Shown: positions 30,452-39,673 of the stretch, in pieces | Layout: the number at the start of each line of letters is the position of its first letter | Numbering within the stretch: position 1 is the stretch's first letter | Origin: Rhizobium rhizoryzae | GTDB taxonomy: Bacteria > Pseudomonadota > Alphaproteobacteria > Rhizobiales > Rhizobiaceae | DNA length: 64,000 nt | Direction of reading: 5' to 3' | Assembly (NCBI RefSeq): GCF_011046895.1 | Contig: NZ_CP049249.1 | Location: 558,001 to 622,000 of the forward strand | Position numbers and translations under genes: made by a program | The notes under the pieces: model-generated | Database searches by the model: none | Told to the model about the DNA's origin: nothing | Seen by the model: the letters and a program-made list of their open reading frames with translations, nothing else

Positions 30452-32038
30452 GTGCTTCGGATGCCAGTTGCCTCTACGTATCAGAGACCTCAGCCAGGAA
30501 TGGTGACATCCCCCCACCCACTCGCCACGGAGGCCGGAGCGGAGGTCATCAAGGCTGGAGGAACCGCGATCGAAGCTGCGATCGCAATCGGATCTGTTCT
30601 GACGGTGGTCACTCCCCATTTCTGCGGACTGGGTGGTGACGCTGTCTGGCTTGTGGCAGATCAGCACGGGAAAAGTCATTGCTTCCTCGGTATCGGACAA
30701 GCCGGAGAGGCTACATCAGCGATCCGAAATCAACCGATTCCCCTCCGTGGTCCTGCCTCGATGCTGACAACAGCTTGCGTTGTCGATAGCTGGGATCATG
30801 CCCTGACGTTTTCGCGCGAAAACTGGTTTGGCACGAGATCTCTTCCTGCACTTCTCGAGCGTGCGATGGACTTGGCAGCCAATGGATACGAGCCCAGCAA
30901 ATCACAGGATTTCTGGCTCGATTTCCGGGCTGGCGAAACGACGAACTGGCACGGATTTTCGCAGTATTTCGATCACCGCAACACAACGGGCCTTTTTAAA
31001 CAGCCAGGGCTCGCAGATAGCTTTGCCGCACTTATGGCGGAAGGTGCACGCAGTTTCTACGAAGGCAAACTCTCAAAAAGGATCGTCGAAGGTTTGAAGG
31101 CCGCCGGATCATGCCTTACCGCAGCGGATCTTGCCCGGACCCGTACCCGTGACGTCTCTCCTATGACGCTGGATTATCGGGGCACCATCCTCGTTGCCCC
31201 TCCTCCACCGACACAGGGGATGACGACGCTGGCGATCATGGGAATTCTCAACCATATGCGTCTGGCATCTGCTCCGAGTGGATCTGCCGAGCGGTATCAT
31301 CTTCTTGTCGAGGCCGTGAAACGCGCTTTCATGGACCGAGCGCATGTTTCAGATCCCGCGAGCATGAGCTGGCATCCGAAGGATCTCTTGGCGACCGAAC
31401 GACTGAGGGCGGCTGCCGACACAATCGATCCCCATCAGGCGCTGGTTTGGCCGCATGAACATCAACACGGTGACACAGTATTTTTCTCAGTAGTAGATAG
31501 ACAGGGCCGGTGCGCAAGTGTTCTGCAGAGTACCTACTTCGATTGGGGAAGCGGCGTTGTCGTCGGTGACACCGGTATTCTCTGGCAAAACAGGGGTGCT
31601 GCGTTCACGACACAACCTGGCCATCCAAACTGTATTGCGCCGGGCAAACTTCCTTTCTACACGCTCAATCCGGGTCTCGCACTGCGGGACGGACGACCGT
31701 TCCTCACCTACGGAACGCAAGGCGCAGATGGGCAACCACAAACACTTGCCGTTCTCCTGACCGCCCTGCTCGATGATAAGCTCACGCCAGCGGAAGCACT
31801 GGAGAAGCCGCGGTTCCTTTTGGGCAAAACCTTCTCTGACGCCCGGGATAGCCTCAAGGTCGAGGGCATGATGAGCGATGAATGTCTGGAGCAACTTGCC
31901 GGTCGTGGACATGACCTGGCGCGGCTCGCAGCATTCTCGCCAATCTTTGGACAGGCCGGCGCCCTTCTCTTCGATACAGATCGAACACCGAGTGCCGCCC
32001 ATGATCCACGCGGCGAGGGATGCGCATGGATCGAATAA
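30452..32038 (+). CDS. gamma-glutamyltransferase-like Ntn hydrolase
   Basis: A 528-residue protein of the gamma-glutamyltransferase family, whose proenzyme cleaves itself before a catalytic threonine. The likely nucleophile is Thr342 in QHGDTVFFSVVD. Family segments ATEAGAEVIKAGGTAIEAAIA, PTQGMTTLAIM and LNPGLALRDGRPFLTYG are present. No signal peptide is seen, so it may be cytoplasmic rather than periplasmic. The start is uncertain: GTG 30452 touches the upstream stop, ATG 30461 lies nine bases on, and ATG 30491-region starts would shorten the N-terminus. Context with an amidohydrolase suggests a catabolic hydrolase or acylase rather than glutathione turnover. Confidence 0.8.
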   Translation: MLRMPVASTYQRPQPGMVTSPHPLATEAGAEVIKAGGTAIEAAIAIGSVLTVVTPHFCGLGGDAVWLVADQHGKSHCFLGIGQAGEATSAIRNQPIPLRGPASMLTTACVVDSWDHALTFSRENWFGTRSLPALLERAMDLAANGYEPSKSQDFWLDFRAGETTNWHGFSQYFDHRNTTGLFKQPGLADSFAALMAEGARSFYEGKLSKRIVEGLKAAGSCLTAADLARTRTRDVSPMTLDYRGTILVAPPPPTQGMTTLAIMGILNHMRLASAPSGSAERYHLLVEAVKRAFMDRAHVSDPASMSWHPKDLLATERLRAAADTIDPHQALVWPHEHQHGDTVFFSVVDRQGRCASVLQSTYFDWGSGVVVGDTGILWQNRGAAFTTQPGHPNCIAPGKLPFYTLNPGLALRDGRPFLTYGTQGADGQPQTLAVLLTALLDDKLTPAEALEKPRFLLGKTFSDARDSLKVEGMMSDECLEQLAGRGHDLARLAAFSPIFGQAGALLFDTDRTPSAAHDPRGEGCAWIE

Positions 32039-32063
32039 ACGATTTCCCGTCTCTCTGAGGTTG

Positions 32064-32078
32064 GACCTGAAGCAGGTC
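32064..32078. terminator. short hairpin between convergent genes
   Basis: GACCTG-AAG-CAGGTC is a perfect six-base stem with a three-base loop in the 82-bp space between the convergent transferase and thiolase stops. It lacks a T-run and is weak as a terminator. Confidence 0.3.
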
Positions 32079-32120
32079 GGGTGACCCCGTTTCCACCGGA
32101 TACTCTAAAACGATAGGTTA

Positions 32121-33308
32121 TTAGACAAGTTCAATCGCCATCGCCGTTGCCTCACCACCACCAATGCAAAGCGATGCAATTCCGCGGCGCAAGCCATTTG
32201 ATCGCAGAGCGTTGAGAAGTGTGACCAGAACGCGGGCACCAGAAGCACCTATCGGATGCCCCAATGCGCAGGCGCCTCCATAAATATTGACCTTGTCATG
32301 GGACAGATCCAAAGCTCGCATTGTTGCCATCGTTACGACTGCGAAGGCTTCATTGATTTCATACAGGTCGACTTGCCCCGGCTGCCAATCAAGGACATCA
32401 CACAGTTTGCGGATCGCGCCAATGGGCGCTGTTGGAAAATCGGCAGGTGCGCCGGCATAGGTGGCATGACCCACAATTCGAGCAAGAGGAGCAAGCTGAT
32501 GGCGTTCGGCCGCACGCATACTTGTGAGAACAACCGCAGCAGCCCCATCCGATATCGAGGACGCATTCGCAGCCGTTATCGTTCCTCCTTCGCGAAAAGC
32601 AGGTCGGAGAGACGGGATCTTGTCTGGTCGCGCCAGTGAAGGCTGTTCATCAACGGAAACGGATCGTGTAGCCCGGTTGTTCTCAACCTCAACGGGGCAG
32701 ACTTCAGCGATGAACGATCCATTGGCGATTGCCGCCTGAGCCCGGCTTAGCGACGATAACGCAAACTCGTCCTGGGCCTGCCGCGAAAAGCTGTGGGCCT
32801 GGGCGCAGTCTTCCGCGAAACTACCCATCAGGCGGCCTTGTTCGTAGGCGTCCTCGAGACCGTCCAAAAACATATGGTCCAGAACACTCTCATGTCCCAT
32901 GCGCAGACCAGTCCGAGCCTTCTTCAGGAGGTAGGGTGCATTGCTCATACTCTCCATGCCGCCTGCGACAACGACTGCGGCGCTGCCCGCCCGGATCAGA
33001 TCGCTACCCAGCATGACAGCTTTCATGCCGGAACCACACATCTTATTGATGGTCGTGGCCCCTGCCGATAAGGGGAGCCCAGCCCTGATGGCCGCCTGCC
33101 GCGCGGGTGCCTGTCCCTGCCCGGCTGAGAGTACGCACCCCATCAGCACCTCATCCACCAATTCCGGATTGAGCCCCGAGCGATCCACCGCGGCGCGAAT
33201 TGCCGCCGCTCCCAGGTCGCTGGCCGAAAGAGACGACAAACTGCATTGGAACGCTCCCATTGGCGTGCGTGCGGCTGCCGCGATTACAACCGAGTGATCG
33301 ATCGTCAT
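32121..33308 (-). CDS. thiolase (acetyl-CoA acetyltransferase family)
   Basis: Condenses or cleaves acyl-CoA units. The 395-residue protein has the acylated cysteine at 91 (KMCGSGMKAV), the histidine motif GHPIGASGAR near 350 and the second catalytic cysteine at 381 (SLCIGGGEATA), where the last part departs from the common GGGxGxA. ATG 33308 has GAGGAG upstream; a longer frame to 33344 lacks a site. It follows the SDR at 33319 by ten bases in one operon, which makes a short 3-hydroxyacyl to 3-ketoacyl to acetyl-CoA route likely. Confidence 0.9.
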   Translation of the reverse strand: MTIDHSVVIAAAARTPMGAFQCSLSSLSASDLGAAAIRAAVDRSGLNPELVDEVLMGCVLSAGQGQAPARQAAIRAGLPLSAGATTINKMCGSGMKAVMLGSDLIRAGSAAVVVAGGMESMSNAPYLLKKARTGLRMGHESVLDHMFLDGLEDAYEQGRLMGSFAEDCAQAHSFSRQAQDEFALSSLSRAQAAIANGSFIAEVCPVEVENNRATRSVSVDEQPSLARPDKIPSLRPAFREGGTITAANASSISDGAAAVVLTSMRAAERHQLAPLARIVGHATYAGAPADFPTAPIGAIRKLCDVLDWQPGQVDLYEINEAFAVVTMATMRALDLSHDKVNIYGGACALGHPIGASGARVLVTLLNALRSNGLRRGIASLCIGGGEATAMAIELV

Positions 33309-33318
33309 GACTGACTCC

Positions 33319-34083
33319 TCACCGTGGCGCCATGCGAAGAGCACCGTCCAGACGGATAACTTCGCCGTTCAACATGGGATTTTCGATGATATGACTGACC
33401 AACATTGCGTATTCCTCCGGTTTACCGAGGCGCTTTGGGAATGGCACGGATGCACCAAGCGCGTCCTGAACCTCCTGTGACATCCCTGCCATCATTGGCG
33501 TCTCGAAAATGCCAGGCGCTATCGTCACGACCCTGATGCCGTGTTGGGCCAACTCTCTCGCTGCCGGCAGAGTGAGCGCCGCAACCCCACCTTTGGAAGC
33601 GGCGTAGGCAGCCTGACCGATTTGACCGTCATAAGCAGCAATCGAAGCCGTGTTGATAATCACGCCCCGCTGCCCCTCCGGGCCAGGAGTGTTTTCGACC
33701 ATGGCCTCCGCACAAAGCCTGAGCAGATTGAAACTGCCAACAAGGTTGATCATCAGGGTGCGTGTAAATCTTTCCAGATCATGAGGACCTGACCGGCCGA
33801 CGATCTTCTCCCCTGGAGCCACTCCAGCGCAATTGACCAGCCCGTCGATGCTGCCGAACCTCTTCACAGCGGCGGCAATCGCATCCTTGACCTGACTTTC
33901 GGATATCACATCTGCCTCGAATGTGGCTGCACGAGATCCGATCTCCTTTTCGGCGAAGCTCAGCTTCTGGCCATCGAGATCCAACAGGACGACGTTGGCG
34001 CCCTGTGCGGCCAGATGTCGAGCGGTCGCCAAACCGAGTCCGGAACCTGCTCCAGAGATTACATAGGTGCGGTCAGCAGTCAT
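33319..34083 (-). CDS. SDR dehydrogenase, 3-hydroxyacyl-CoA dehydrogenase type 2-like
   Basis: Short-chain dehydrogenase of 254 residues: cofactor loop ISGAGSGLGLATA, NCAG-type VNCAGVAPG, catalytic INTASIAAYDG and YAASKGG, and the HSD10-like C-terminal VPFPKRLGKPEEYAMLV with NGEVIRLDGALRM. ATG 34083 has GGAGGAG upstream. The HSD10-like end, plus the thiolase ten bases downstream, supports oxidation of a 3-hydroxyacyl-CoA. The operon is divergent from an AraC regulator at 34160, its probable controller. Confidence 0.86.
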   Translation of the reverse strand: MTADRTYVISGAGSGLGLATARHLAAQGANVVLLDLDGQKLSFAEKEIGSRAATFEADVISESQVKDAIAAAVKRFGSIDGLVNCAGVAPGEKIVGRSGPHDLERFTRTLMINLVGSFNLLRLCAEAMVENTPGPEGQRGVIINTASIAAYDGQIGQAAYAASKGGVAALTLPAARELAQHGIRVVTIAPGIFETPMMAGMSQEVQDALGASVPFPKRLGKPEEYAMLVSHIIENPMLNGEVIRLDGALRMAPR

Positions 34084-34159
34084 TTGCTCCTCCAAACGAA
34101 ACCAGATGATGAAATGATGATCCAGTTGTGGCAATCAATGACCAAATCACGCAAAAACG

Positions 34160-35158
34160 ATGTCAAAAATTACCATGACCCAGCATAGGAACTCGCTCAT
34201 ATCGCCATGTTTCGTGGAAGAGGCGCTCAAGCCACTGCTTAGTCGCGGGATTGATCCCGCCCCTCTCCTCAACTCGTGCGGCATCGATGCTACCTTGCAA
34301 GAGCCGGTGACAATCCGCAGTTATGGCAAACTTTGGCGGCGAATAGCCGACGTTCTGGATGATGAATTTTTCTGTCTCGGCGCACGACAGATGCCACGGG
34401 GCAGCTTTGAATTGCTGTGCCACAGCGTGATCACCAGCCTGACGCTTGAAGAGGCTCTCGTACGTGGCCTGAAATTTCTGTCCATTGTTCTGCATCAACC
34501 CAGCGCCCGGCTTCAGGTGGCGAAAGGGCAGGCTATCCTTCAGGTTGTTCAAGAGGTAACGACTGCAAGCGCCTTCACTTACAGAACATTCTGGCTCATC
34601 ATTCTGGGTGTCTGTTGCTGGCTGATCGCCAAACGCATTCCACTCCTGAAAGTCGAGTTTGCGTGCGAGGCACCGAGAGATATGCCAGATTATTCTGTTT
34701 TCTTCGGATGCCAGGTCGAGTACGGCGCCAAAAATACCGCGGTATACTTTGACATAAATCTTTTGACTTTGCCCAACATACGTCGGCCTGCGGATGTGCC
34801 CAAATTCCTTCAGATGGCACCTGCAAACCTTTTGATCCGCTATCGTCACGACCAGACATTCACCGATCTTGTTCGCACCATTCTTGAGGTCTCCTCACCG
34901 GCGGAATGGCCGAGGTTCGATAGGCTTGCAACCACTGTCGGAACCGCGCCGTCAATCTTGAGACGAAAGCTTAAAAGCGAGGGAACCAGTTACTCCAAAA
35001 TCAAGGACAGCATGAGAATGAAGCTTTCTCGAGATATACTGGAAACCGGCGATATGACGATTTCAGAACTCGCATTTCACATGGGATACTCGGAACCTAG
35101 CGCTTTCTACCGCGCCTTCAAGAAAGCTAATGGTACGAGTCCGCGCAGTCGGAGATAG
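34160..35158 (+). CDS. AraC-family regulator
   Basis: Transcription factor of 332 residues with an N-terminal effector domain of the Arabinose_bd/OruR type (CFVEEALKPLLSRGIDPAPLL) and a C-terminal double helix-turn-helix over about 235-332 (LATTVGTAPSILRRKLKSEG, then MTISELAFHMGYSEPSAFYRAFK). It is divergent from the SDR-thiolase operon, 76 bp apart, which is the usual placement of an activator beside its target. The 282-bp gap downstream holds only the terminator at 35378-35400 belonging to the opposite strand. The effector is not known. Confidence 0.85.
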   Translation: MSKITMTQHRNSLISPCFVEEALKPLLSRGIDPAPLLNSCGIDATLQEPVTIRSYGKLWRRIADVLDDEFFCLGARQMPRGSFELLCHSVITSLTLEEALVRGLKFLSIVLHQPSARLQVAKGQAILQVVQEVTTASAFTYRTFWLIILGVCCWLIAKRIPLLKVEFACEAPRDMPDYSVFFGCQVEYGAKNTAVYFDINLLTLPNIRRPADVPKFLQMAPANLLIRYRHDQTFTDLVRTILEVSSPAEWPRFDRLATTVGTAPSILRRKLKSEGTSYSKIKDSMRMKLSRDILETGDMTISELAFHMGYSEPSAFYRAFKKANGTSPRSRR

Positions 35159-35377
35159 ATGATGCAAGAGAATTGTACTGCCGTAATCATTGGCCCGCGC
35201 AGAAGACGAGCCGCGCGACGCGTCCAAAGGACCAACCGATCCGCCCCGTCCTTGATTATCAAATATGGCCTTCTCGTCAATTCTCCTTTGTAGAACCGCC
35301 AAGATGAAGACGAGTGTCAGTGTTCTGGTGGAAAGCCAATGAACCGACGTCGCACAGTAACGACAAACATTTTTATC

Positions 35378-35400
35378 AAAAAAGGGGGCAGCTAGCCCCC
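35378..35400 (-). terminator. rho-independent terminator of harpin gene
   Basis: On the minus strand GGGGGC-TAGCT-GCCCCC is followed by TTTTTT (plus 35378-35383), a textbook intrinsic terminator 40 bases after the stop of the harpin-like gene at 35441. It also marks the left limit of the secretion gene cluster. Confidence 0.85.
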
Positions 35401-35440
35401 TTCTCGTTAGTTTTAAAGTACTGATCTTGATTGCCTGGAT

Positions 35441-36523
35441 TTATGCGCCAGACGATGCACCACCCGCACCGCCCATATTCTGGACCATATCGATGAGCTT
35501 CTGAATCATGCTCGTCAACTGCGTCAATACCGATGCGATTTGGGACATCATTTGGTCTTGACCGCCGCCAGCACCTTCGCCCGGCTTGCCAGCGCCTTCG
35601 CCGCCGCCCTTGCCCGGACCTTGACCGCCGCCAGCGCCACCGCCCTGTCCGGCACCCTCGCCGCCGCCAGCACCGCCGCCCTGTCCTGCGCCTTCGCCAC
35701 CGCCCATCTTGGACATCAGGTCTTCAATCTTCTGCAGCAGTTCCTTTACTTGACCCATAAGTTGACCAAGCTCTCCTTGGCCGCCCTTTTCTCCGCCGCC
35801 TTTACCTTCGCCACCGCCCATCTTGGACATCAGATCTTCGAGCTTCTGCATGAGCTCCTTGATCTGATTCATCATTTCGCCGATCTGACCCTTCTGGTCG
35901 CCGCCTTTACCTTCGCCCTTGCCTGGACCTTCGCCCTTGCCTGGGCCTTCACCTTGCCCTGGGCCGCCGGACTTCCCGCCGTCCAATTTCGCCATCAAAT
36001 CCTGAAGCTTCTGCATGAGCTCCTTGATCTGGCTCATCAACTGAGCAAGCTCACCCTTGCCGCCAGCGCCTTCACCCTGACCGCCACCTTGCGCACCGCC
36101 GCTGCCTTGCGCGCCACCGCCCTGGCCGCCGCCCTGGGCACCACCACCCTGACCGCCACCTTGAGCGCCGCCGCCCTGACCACCGCCTTGGGCACCACCG
36201 CCCTGACCGCCACCCTGGGCGCCGCCGCCTTCCCCACCGCCTTGAGCGCCACCGCCAAGCTTCTGCTCCAGAGCCTGGACCAGCTTGCCGATCATGGAGA
36301 CGAGCTCCTTCAGCGCACTGAGGATTCCGCTCATGCCTTGCCCGCTACCTGCGCCCGCGGTCGAGCTCATGTATTTGGAGTCCAGGCTCGATAACCCGCT
36401 GCTACCACCATAGGGGCTCATGCGGTTGGAAGATAGCGAAGAGGACTCACCGCCGCCGGCACCACTTGATGCGCCGAATGACGAAGGGTCAAAACCTCTG
36501 CTGGATACGGGTGCGGTGCTCAT
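35441..36523 (-). CDS. glycine-rich harpin-like protein with five amphipathic helices
   Basis: A 360-residue protein without cysteine or signal peptide, rich in Gly, Gln, Ser and Lys, as expected for heat-stable harpins secreted by type III systems. After a Ser/Gly-rich N-terminus it has amphipathic helices at about 64-89, 157-180, 213-235, 250-273 and 323-350, separated by glycine linkers. The middle three are near repeats with the shared core IKELMQKLxDLM. Residues 91-150 are GGGAQGGGQ-type repeats. ATG 36523 has GAGGG upstream. It lies next to sctV on the same strand, with its own terminator. No known harpin with this five-helix layout comes to mind; harpin is a class call by composition and context. 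Confidence 0.72.
   Translation of the reverse strand: MSTAPVSSRGFDPSSFGASSGAGGGESSSLSSNRMSPYGGSSGLSSLDSKYMSSTAGAGSGQGMSGILSALKELVSMIGKLVQALEQKLGGGAQGGGEGGGAQGGGQGGGAQGGGQGGGAQGGGQGGGAQGGGQGGGAQGSGGAQGGGQGEGAGGKGELAQLMSQIKELMQKLQDLMAKLDGGKSGGPGQGEGPGKGEGPGKGEGKGGDQKGQIGEMMNQIKELMQKLEDLMSKMGGGEGKGGGEKGGQGELGQLMGQVKELLQKIEDLMSKMGGGEGAGQGGGAGGGEGAGQGGGAGGGQGPGKGGGEGAGKPGEGAGGGQDQMMSQIASVLTQLTSMIQKLIDMVQNMGGAGGASSGA
36074..36253 (-). repeat. glycine-linker repeat within harpin-like gene
   Basis: Encodes residues 91-150 of the protein at 35441-36523, built on the nine-residue unit GGGAQGGGQ (27 bp) with small variations. The codons differ between copies, so it is an older repeat than the one at 40907-41419. 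Confidence 0.7.
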
Positions 36524-36684
36524 ATCAGTTCCCTCTCAGGTTAACGCAAAAACCCAGTTTCTGTAAGTTTGACGGTAAAATTCTATACTGGAATTAAGCT
36601 TAACAAATTTTTGGATCAGTTCAATAATATTATGGTATCAGATCCATATTTTATTAACTCACGGGTTTATATTTAAGTTATTAC

Positions 36685-38613
36685 TTATACCATTTCCGAT
36701 TGCGCATCTTCTCTGCGGACGAGCGTTATCGGTTCCAACATTTCGCACGAGATGTCGGCCGGTATTTCATCCTCGGAAATCAAAGGAAGGAGTATCCGAT
36801 GGCGAGACAAATAAAACTGCGTCGCTGACCTGTGCTCGCGTGCAATGAGACCCACCGGCTCGATCCCACTTTCATTCAGTTTCAGAAGCCGATCCGGAAG
36901 AGATCGGCACATGGCTTCAAGGTCTGCCTCGGCTTCGAATTTCGATTGTGACGAATAGGAAGCGAAATATCGATCAAGCGCGTCCACCCACTGCGACTCG
37001 AAAGGAATGAGCGGAAGAACGCCGCGATAGTCGAGCATGCCATAGGCAACCTGGCTGCCGATGGCCTCACGGGCCGCTTCTGCCAGTTGTTCGGGATTCG
37101 AATACAGATCTGTCCGCTCAAGGATGACCTCCAGAACGGCGCGCGGCTGAGATAGCGTTACACCCGAGGTAAGTAGCTGCCGGGCGACTTTTACAAGAAC
37201 GATCTGCGGCACATTCTCCCGCACTTCTACCGCCAGCCGACCCAGACGCTGCTCGACGCTGGTCAACCATTGCATGACATCTTCGACGCTGAAGGTGGGA
37301 CCCACATGCCGACGCACGATCCTGCATAGGGAAAATGCCATCAGATCGAGATCTGCATCTGGCTCGATGGTGAGCACGCCGACAGGGACGTTTTCAACCT
37401 GAATGTGAACAATGTGGTCAGCGATGCGTGGATCAGGATTGAATGTTGGAACCGTTACCGCGACACCGACAACATGTGCCATGGACGAGATCCGCGCTTC
37501 GAGGATGGAGGCGAAATTGGCTCTATCCAGCCGCTGCAGGGTTGCTTCCGAAACCGTCACGACGATAGGGTCGCCGAAACGGGCGCGATCGAGCTCCTTG
37601 CGTTCCATGGCTACGGCGCGTGGCTCTGCTCTTGGCGCACCGGCTTTTTTTGGTCGCGCGACCCAGTAGGCGCCAGCTCCAAGCAGGAGGCCGAGCGGCC
37701 AAAGCACGAGCGCCGGAAAGCCGGGAACAAAACCCATCGAAAAGGTCATTGCGCCGGCTACGCCCAGAGCGCGCGAATCCTGAGAGAGTTGTCTTCCGAT
37801 ATCCGAACCCAGGCTGACGGCATCTTCGGAAGAAACACGGGTCACAACCGTGCCTGCGGCGATTGCCATGAGCATCGAGGGTATTTGCGATACCAGACCT
37901 TCACCGATTGTCAGCAAGGAGTAGTGATGGGCAGACTCGGAGAATGACATGCCGCGTTGGAACATACCGATCGAAAGTCCGCCGATCAGGTTGACAGCAA
38001 CGACGACCAGCGACGCGATTGCATCTCCCTTGACGAAGCGCAGCGCGCCATCCATCGCGCCGAAAAACTGGCTCTCCAATTCAAGCTGCTCACGGCGCTT
38101 CAGCGCCTTCTGCGCCGTAATGTGCCCATTGCGAAGATCGCTGTCGATGGCCAGCTGCTTTCCCGGCATTGCATCGAGCGTAAATCTGGCGCTGACTTCG
38201 GCAATGCGCTCCGCACCTTTCGTGACCACGATAAACTGCACAAGTGCCACAATCAGGAAGACGACAAGGCCAACCACCACGTTGCCGGAAACGACGAAAT
38301 TTCCGAATGCCGTGATGATCTCGCCGGCATAACCTTCGGCGAGGATAAGACGTGTCGTGGAGATCGTAATGGCCAGACGAAATACGGTTCCGATCAGGAT
38401 CAAGGCTGGAAATGTCGAAATATCCAGCGCTGTGCGAAGGTAAATCGTTGTAATGAGAATGATGAATGCGAAGGAGAGATTGAAGCCGATCATCAGATCG
38501 ATCAGGAACGTGGGCAGCGGCAAAACCATCATGGCCACAACCACGAGGAAGAACACCGAGAATAAAATCTCGGTTCTCTTCATCAAAGCCTGCGTGATGG
38601 TTGTAAGGTTCAT
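36685..38613 (-). CDS. sctV: type III secretion export gate protein SctV
   Basis: Major export-gate component of the LcrD/HrcV/FlhA family, forming a nonameric ring below the membrane. The 642-residue protein has an N-terminal membrane half (from about 15 to 320) containing the family segment LPTFLIDLMIGFNLSFAF and ISTFPALILIGTVFRLA, then the FHIPEP-like region ALDISTFPAL/TKGAERIAEVSARFTLDAMPGKQ, and a cytoplasmic C-terminal half from about 350. It is somewhat shorter than the usual 690 residues. Its ATG overlaps the sctD stop by four bases (ATGA). A 161-bp AT-rich gap separates it from the harpin gene downstream. Confidence 0.95.
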   Translation of the reverse strand: MNLTTITQALMKRTEILFSVFFLVVVAMMVLPLPTFLIDLMIGFNLSFAFIILITTIYLRTALDISTFPALILIGTVFRLAITISTTRLILAEGYAGEIITAFGNFVVSGNVVVGLVVFLIVALVQFIVVTKGAERIAEVSARFTLDAMPGKQLAIDSDLRNGHITAQKALKRREQLELESQFFGAMDGALRFVKGDAIASLVVVAVNLIGGLSIGMFQRGMSFSESAHHYSLLTIGEGLVSQIPSMLMAIAAGTVVTRVSSEDAVSLGSDIGRQLSQDSRALGVAGAMTFSMGFVPGFPALVLWPLGLLLGAGAYWVARPKKAGAPRAEPRAVAMERKELDRARFGDPIVVTVSEATLQRLDRANFASILEARISSMAHVVGVAVTVPTFNPDPRIADHIVHIQVENVPVGVLTIEPDADLDLMAFSLCRIVRRHVGPTFSVEDVMQWLTSVEQRLGRLAVEVRENVPQIVLVKVARQLLTSGVTLSQPRAVLEVILERTDLYSNPEQLAEAAREAIGSQVAYGMLDYRGVLPLIPFESQWVDALDRYFASYSSQSKFEAEADLEAMCRSLPDRLLKLNESGIEPVGLIAREHRSATQFYLSRHRILLPLISEDEIPADISCEMLEPITLVRREDAQSEMV

Positions 38614-39614
38614 GGCTTGCTCACTGCGGCCCGGTTACGATCTGCAAGTCGCAACACGAGAGGATCCGATACGGGCCCCATTGAAATCACGTCCTGCTTG
38701 CCATCCCGGGACAGCTTTACGCTGCCAGGCTCGATAGCATCGATCTTCCACTTCTGGGCAAATACATCGCCCTCCTGATAACGCTTGCCGTCTGTTCCGA
38801 CGACAAACTTGACAGGCTCGAGCGCGGACGCGGCGATCATGCTGTCAAGGCCGGATGTCAGCTTGGTTCGGTCCACAAGCGGCAGGGCGCTTCTCTTGGA
38901 AAAGACCGAGATGATGCTGGACAGCCTTTCCTTATCGACAATGTTCAACTCAATCTGCTCATCTCCAATGAGTAGTTCTCCAGCAGATTGATCGAGACGA
39001 ACATCCAGTTTAAGCCCCGACATCCGAAATGCTTCACGCAGTTCTTTCATCGTCACATTGATGGGTGCCGTCGCCGACACAACCTGCTGGGCCTCCCTCT
39101 GCGACGGTTCTGCGGGAATTCCGATGAGTGCAAAGACCATCAGCGCCAAGGCTGCGGATAGAAGAACCGCCGCAGTCATCTTGCGCTTCGCGGTAGCCCC
39201 CCTCTCTAAGGAAGACAATCCCTTCAGCGATAGTTGAACATCCCTGATCGCGAACTGGTCGCCCGGCAGCACAGGGAAGAATTCTCCACGCTGCAATCGC
39301 CTTGAACCGACTCGCACGCCGTCAACCAATGCTTCTGCGACGGCGGAGACCTCTCCGTCCTCGTTTTGCAGCTCAACCCGAAGGCAAGGCCTGGCTTCGA
39401 GCCCCAGGACGATAATGTCTGACGAAACATCTCCGCCGATCGTTTGAGAGCCGCTTTGAAGTTCCACCTCTCCGACACGGCCGTTTTTCGCGATCACCAG
39501 CGCTGGAATTTCGCTTGAGCCCACGCCCTTCCGTGCCGCCAAAGCCTGGCGTAGCGACAGCGGTAGCGCGCGCAACCGCTCGATCTGCGGACGTAATGGC
39601 TCAATGAAACGCAT
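38610..39614 (-). CDS. sctD: type III secretion inner-membrane ring protein SctD
   Basis: Outer component of the inner-membrane ring (YscD/HrpQ/PrgH family), 334 residues. The first 130 residues fit a cytoplasmic forkhead-associated-like domain (ELQSGSQTIGGDVSSDI); one membrane helix lies at about 146-166 (MTAAVLLSAALALMVFALIGIP); the periplasmic part follows with ring-building segments ending in IDAIEPGSVKLSRDGK. It is placed between the small needle candidate (59-bp gap) and sctV (4-bp overlap). Sequence identity in this family is low, so the call relies on domain order and position. Confidence 0.85.
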   Translation of the reverse strand: MRFIEPLRPQIERLRALPLSLRQALAARKGVGSSEIPALVIAKNGRVGEVELQSGSQTIGGDVSSDIIVLGLEARPCLRVELQNEDGEVSAVAEALVDGVRVGSRRLQRGEFFPVLPGDQFAIRDVQLSLKGLSSLERGATAKRKMTAAVLLSAALALMVFALIGIPAEPSQREAQQVVSATAPINVTMKELREAFRMSGLKLDVRLDQSAGELLIGDEQIELNIVDKERLSSIISVFSKRSALPLVDRTKLTSGLDSMIAASALEPVKFVVGTDGKRYQEGDVFAQKWKIDAIEPGSVKLSRDGKQDVISMGPVSDPLVLRLADRNRAAVSKP

Positions 39615-39673
39615 TTCAGTATATTACCAGGACTGGAGAAACACGAATAAATTATGCTAGAGAAATCATAATA

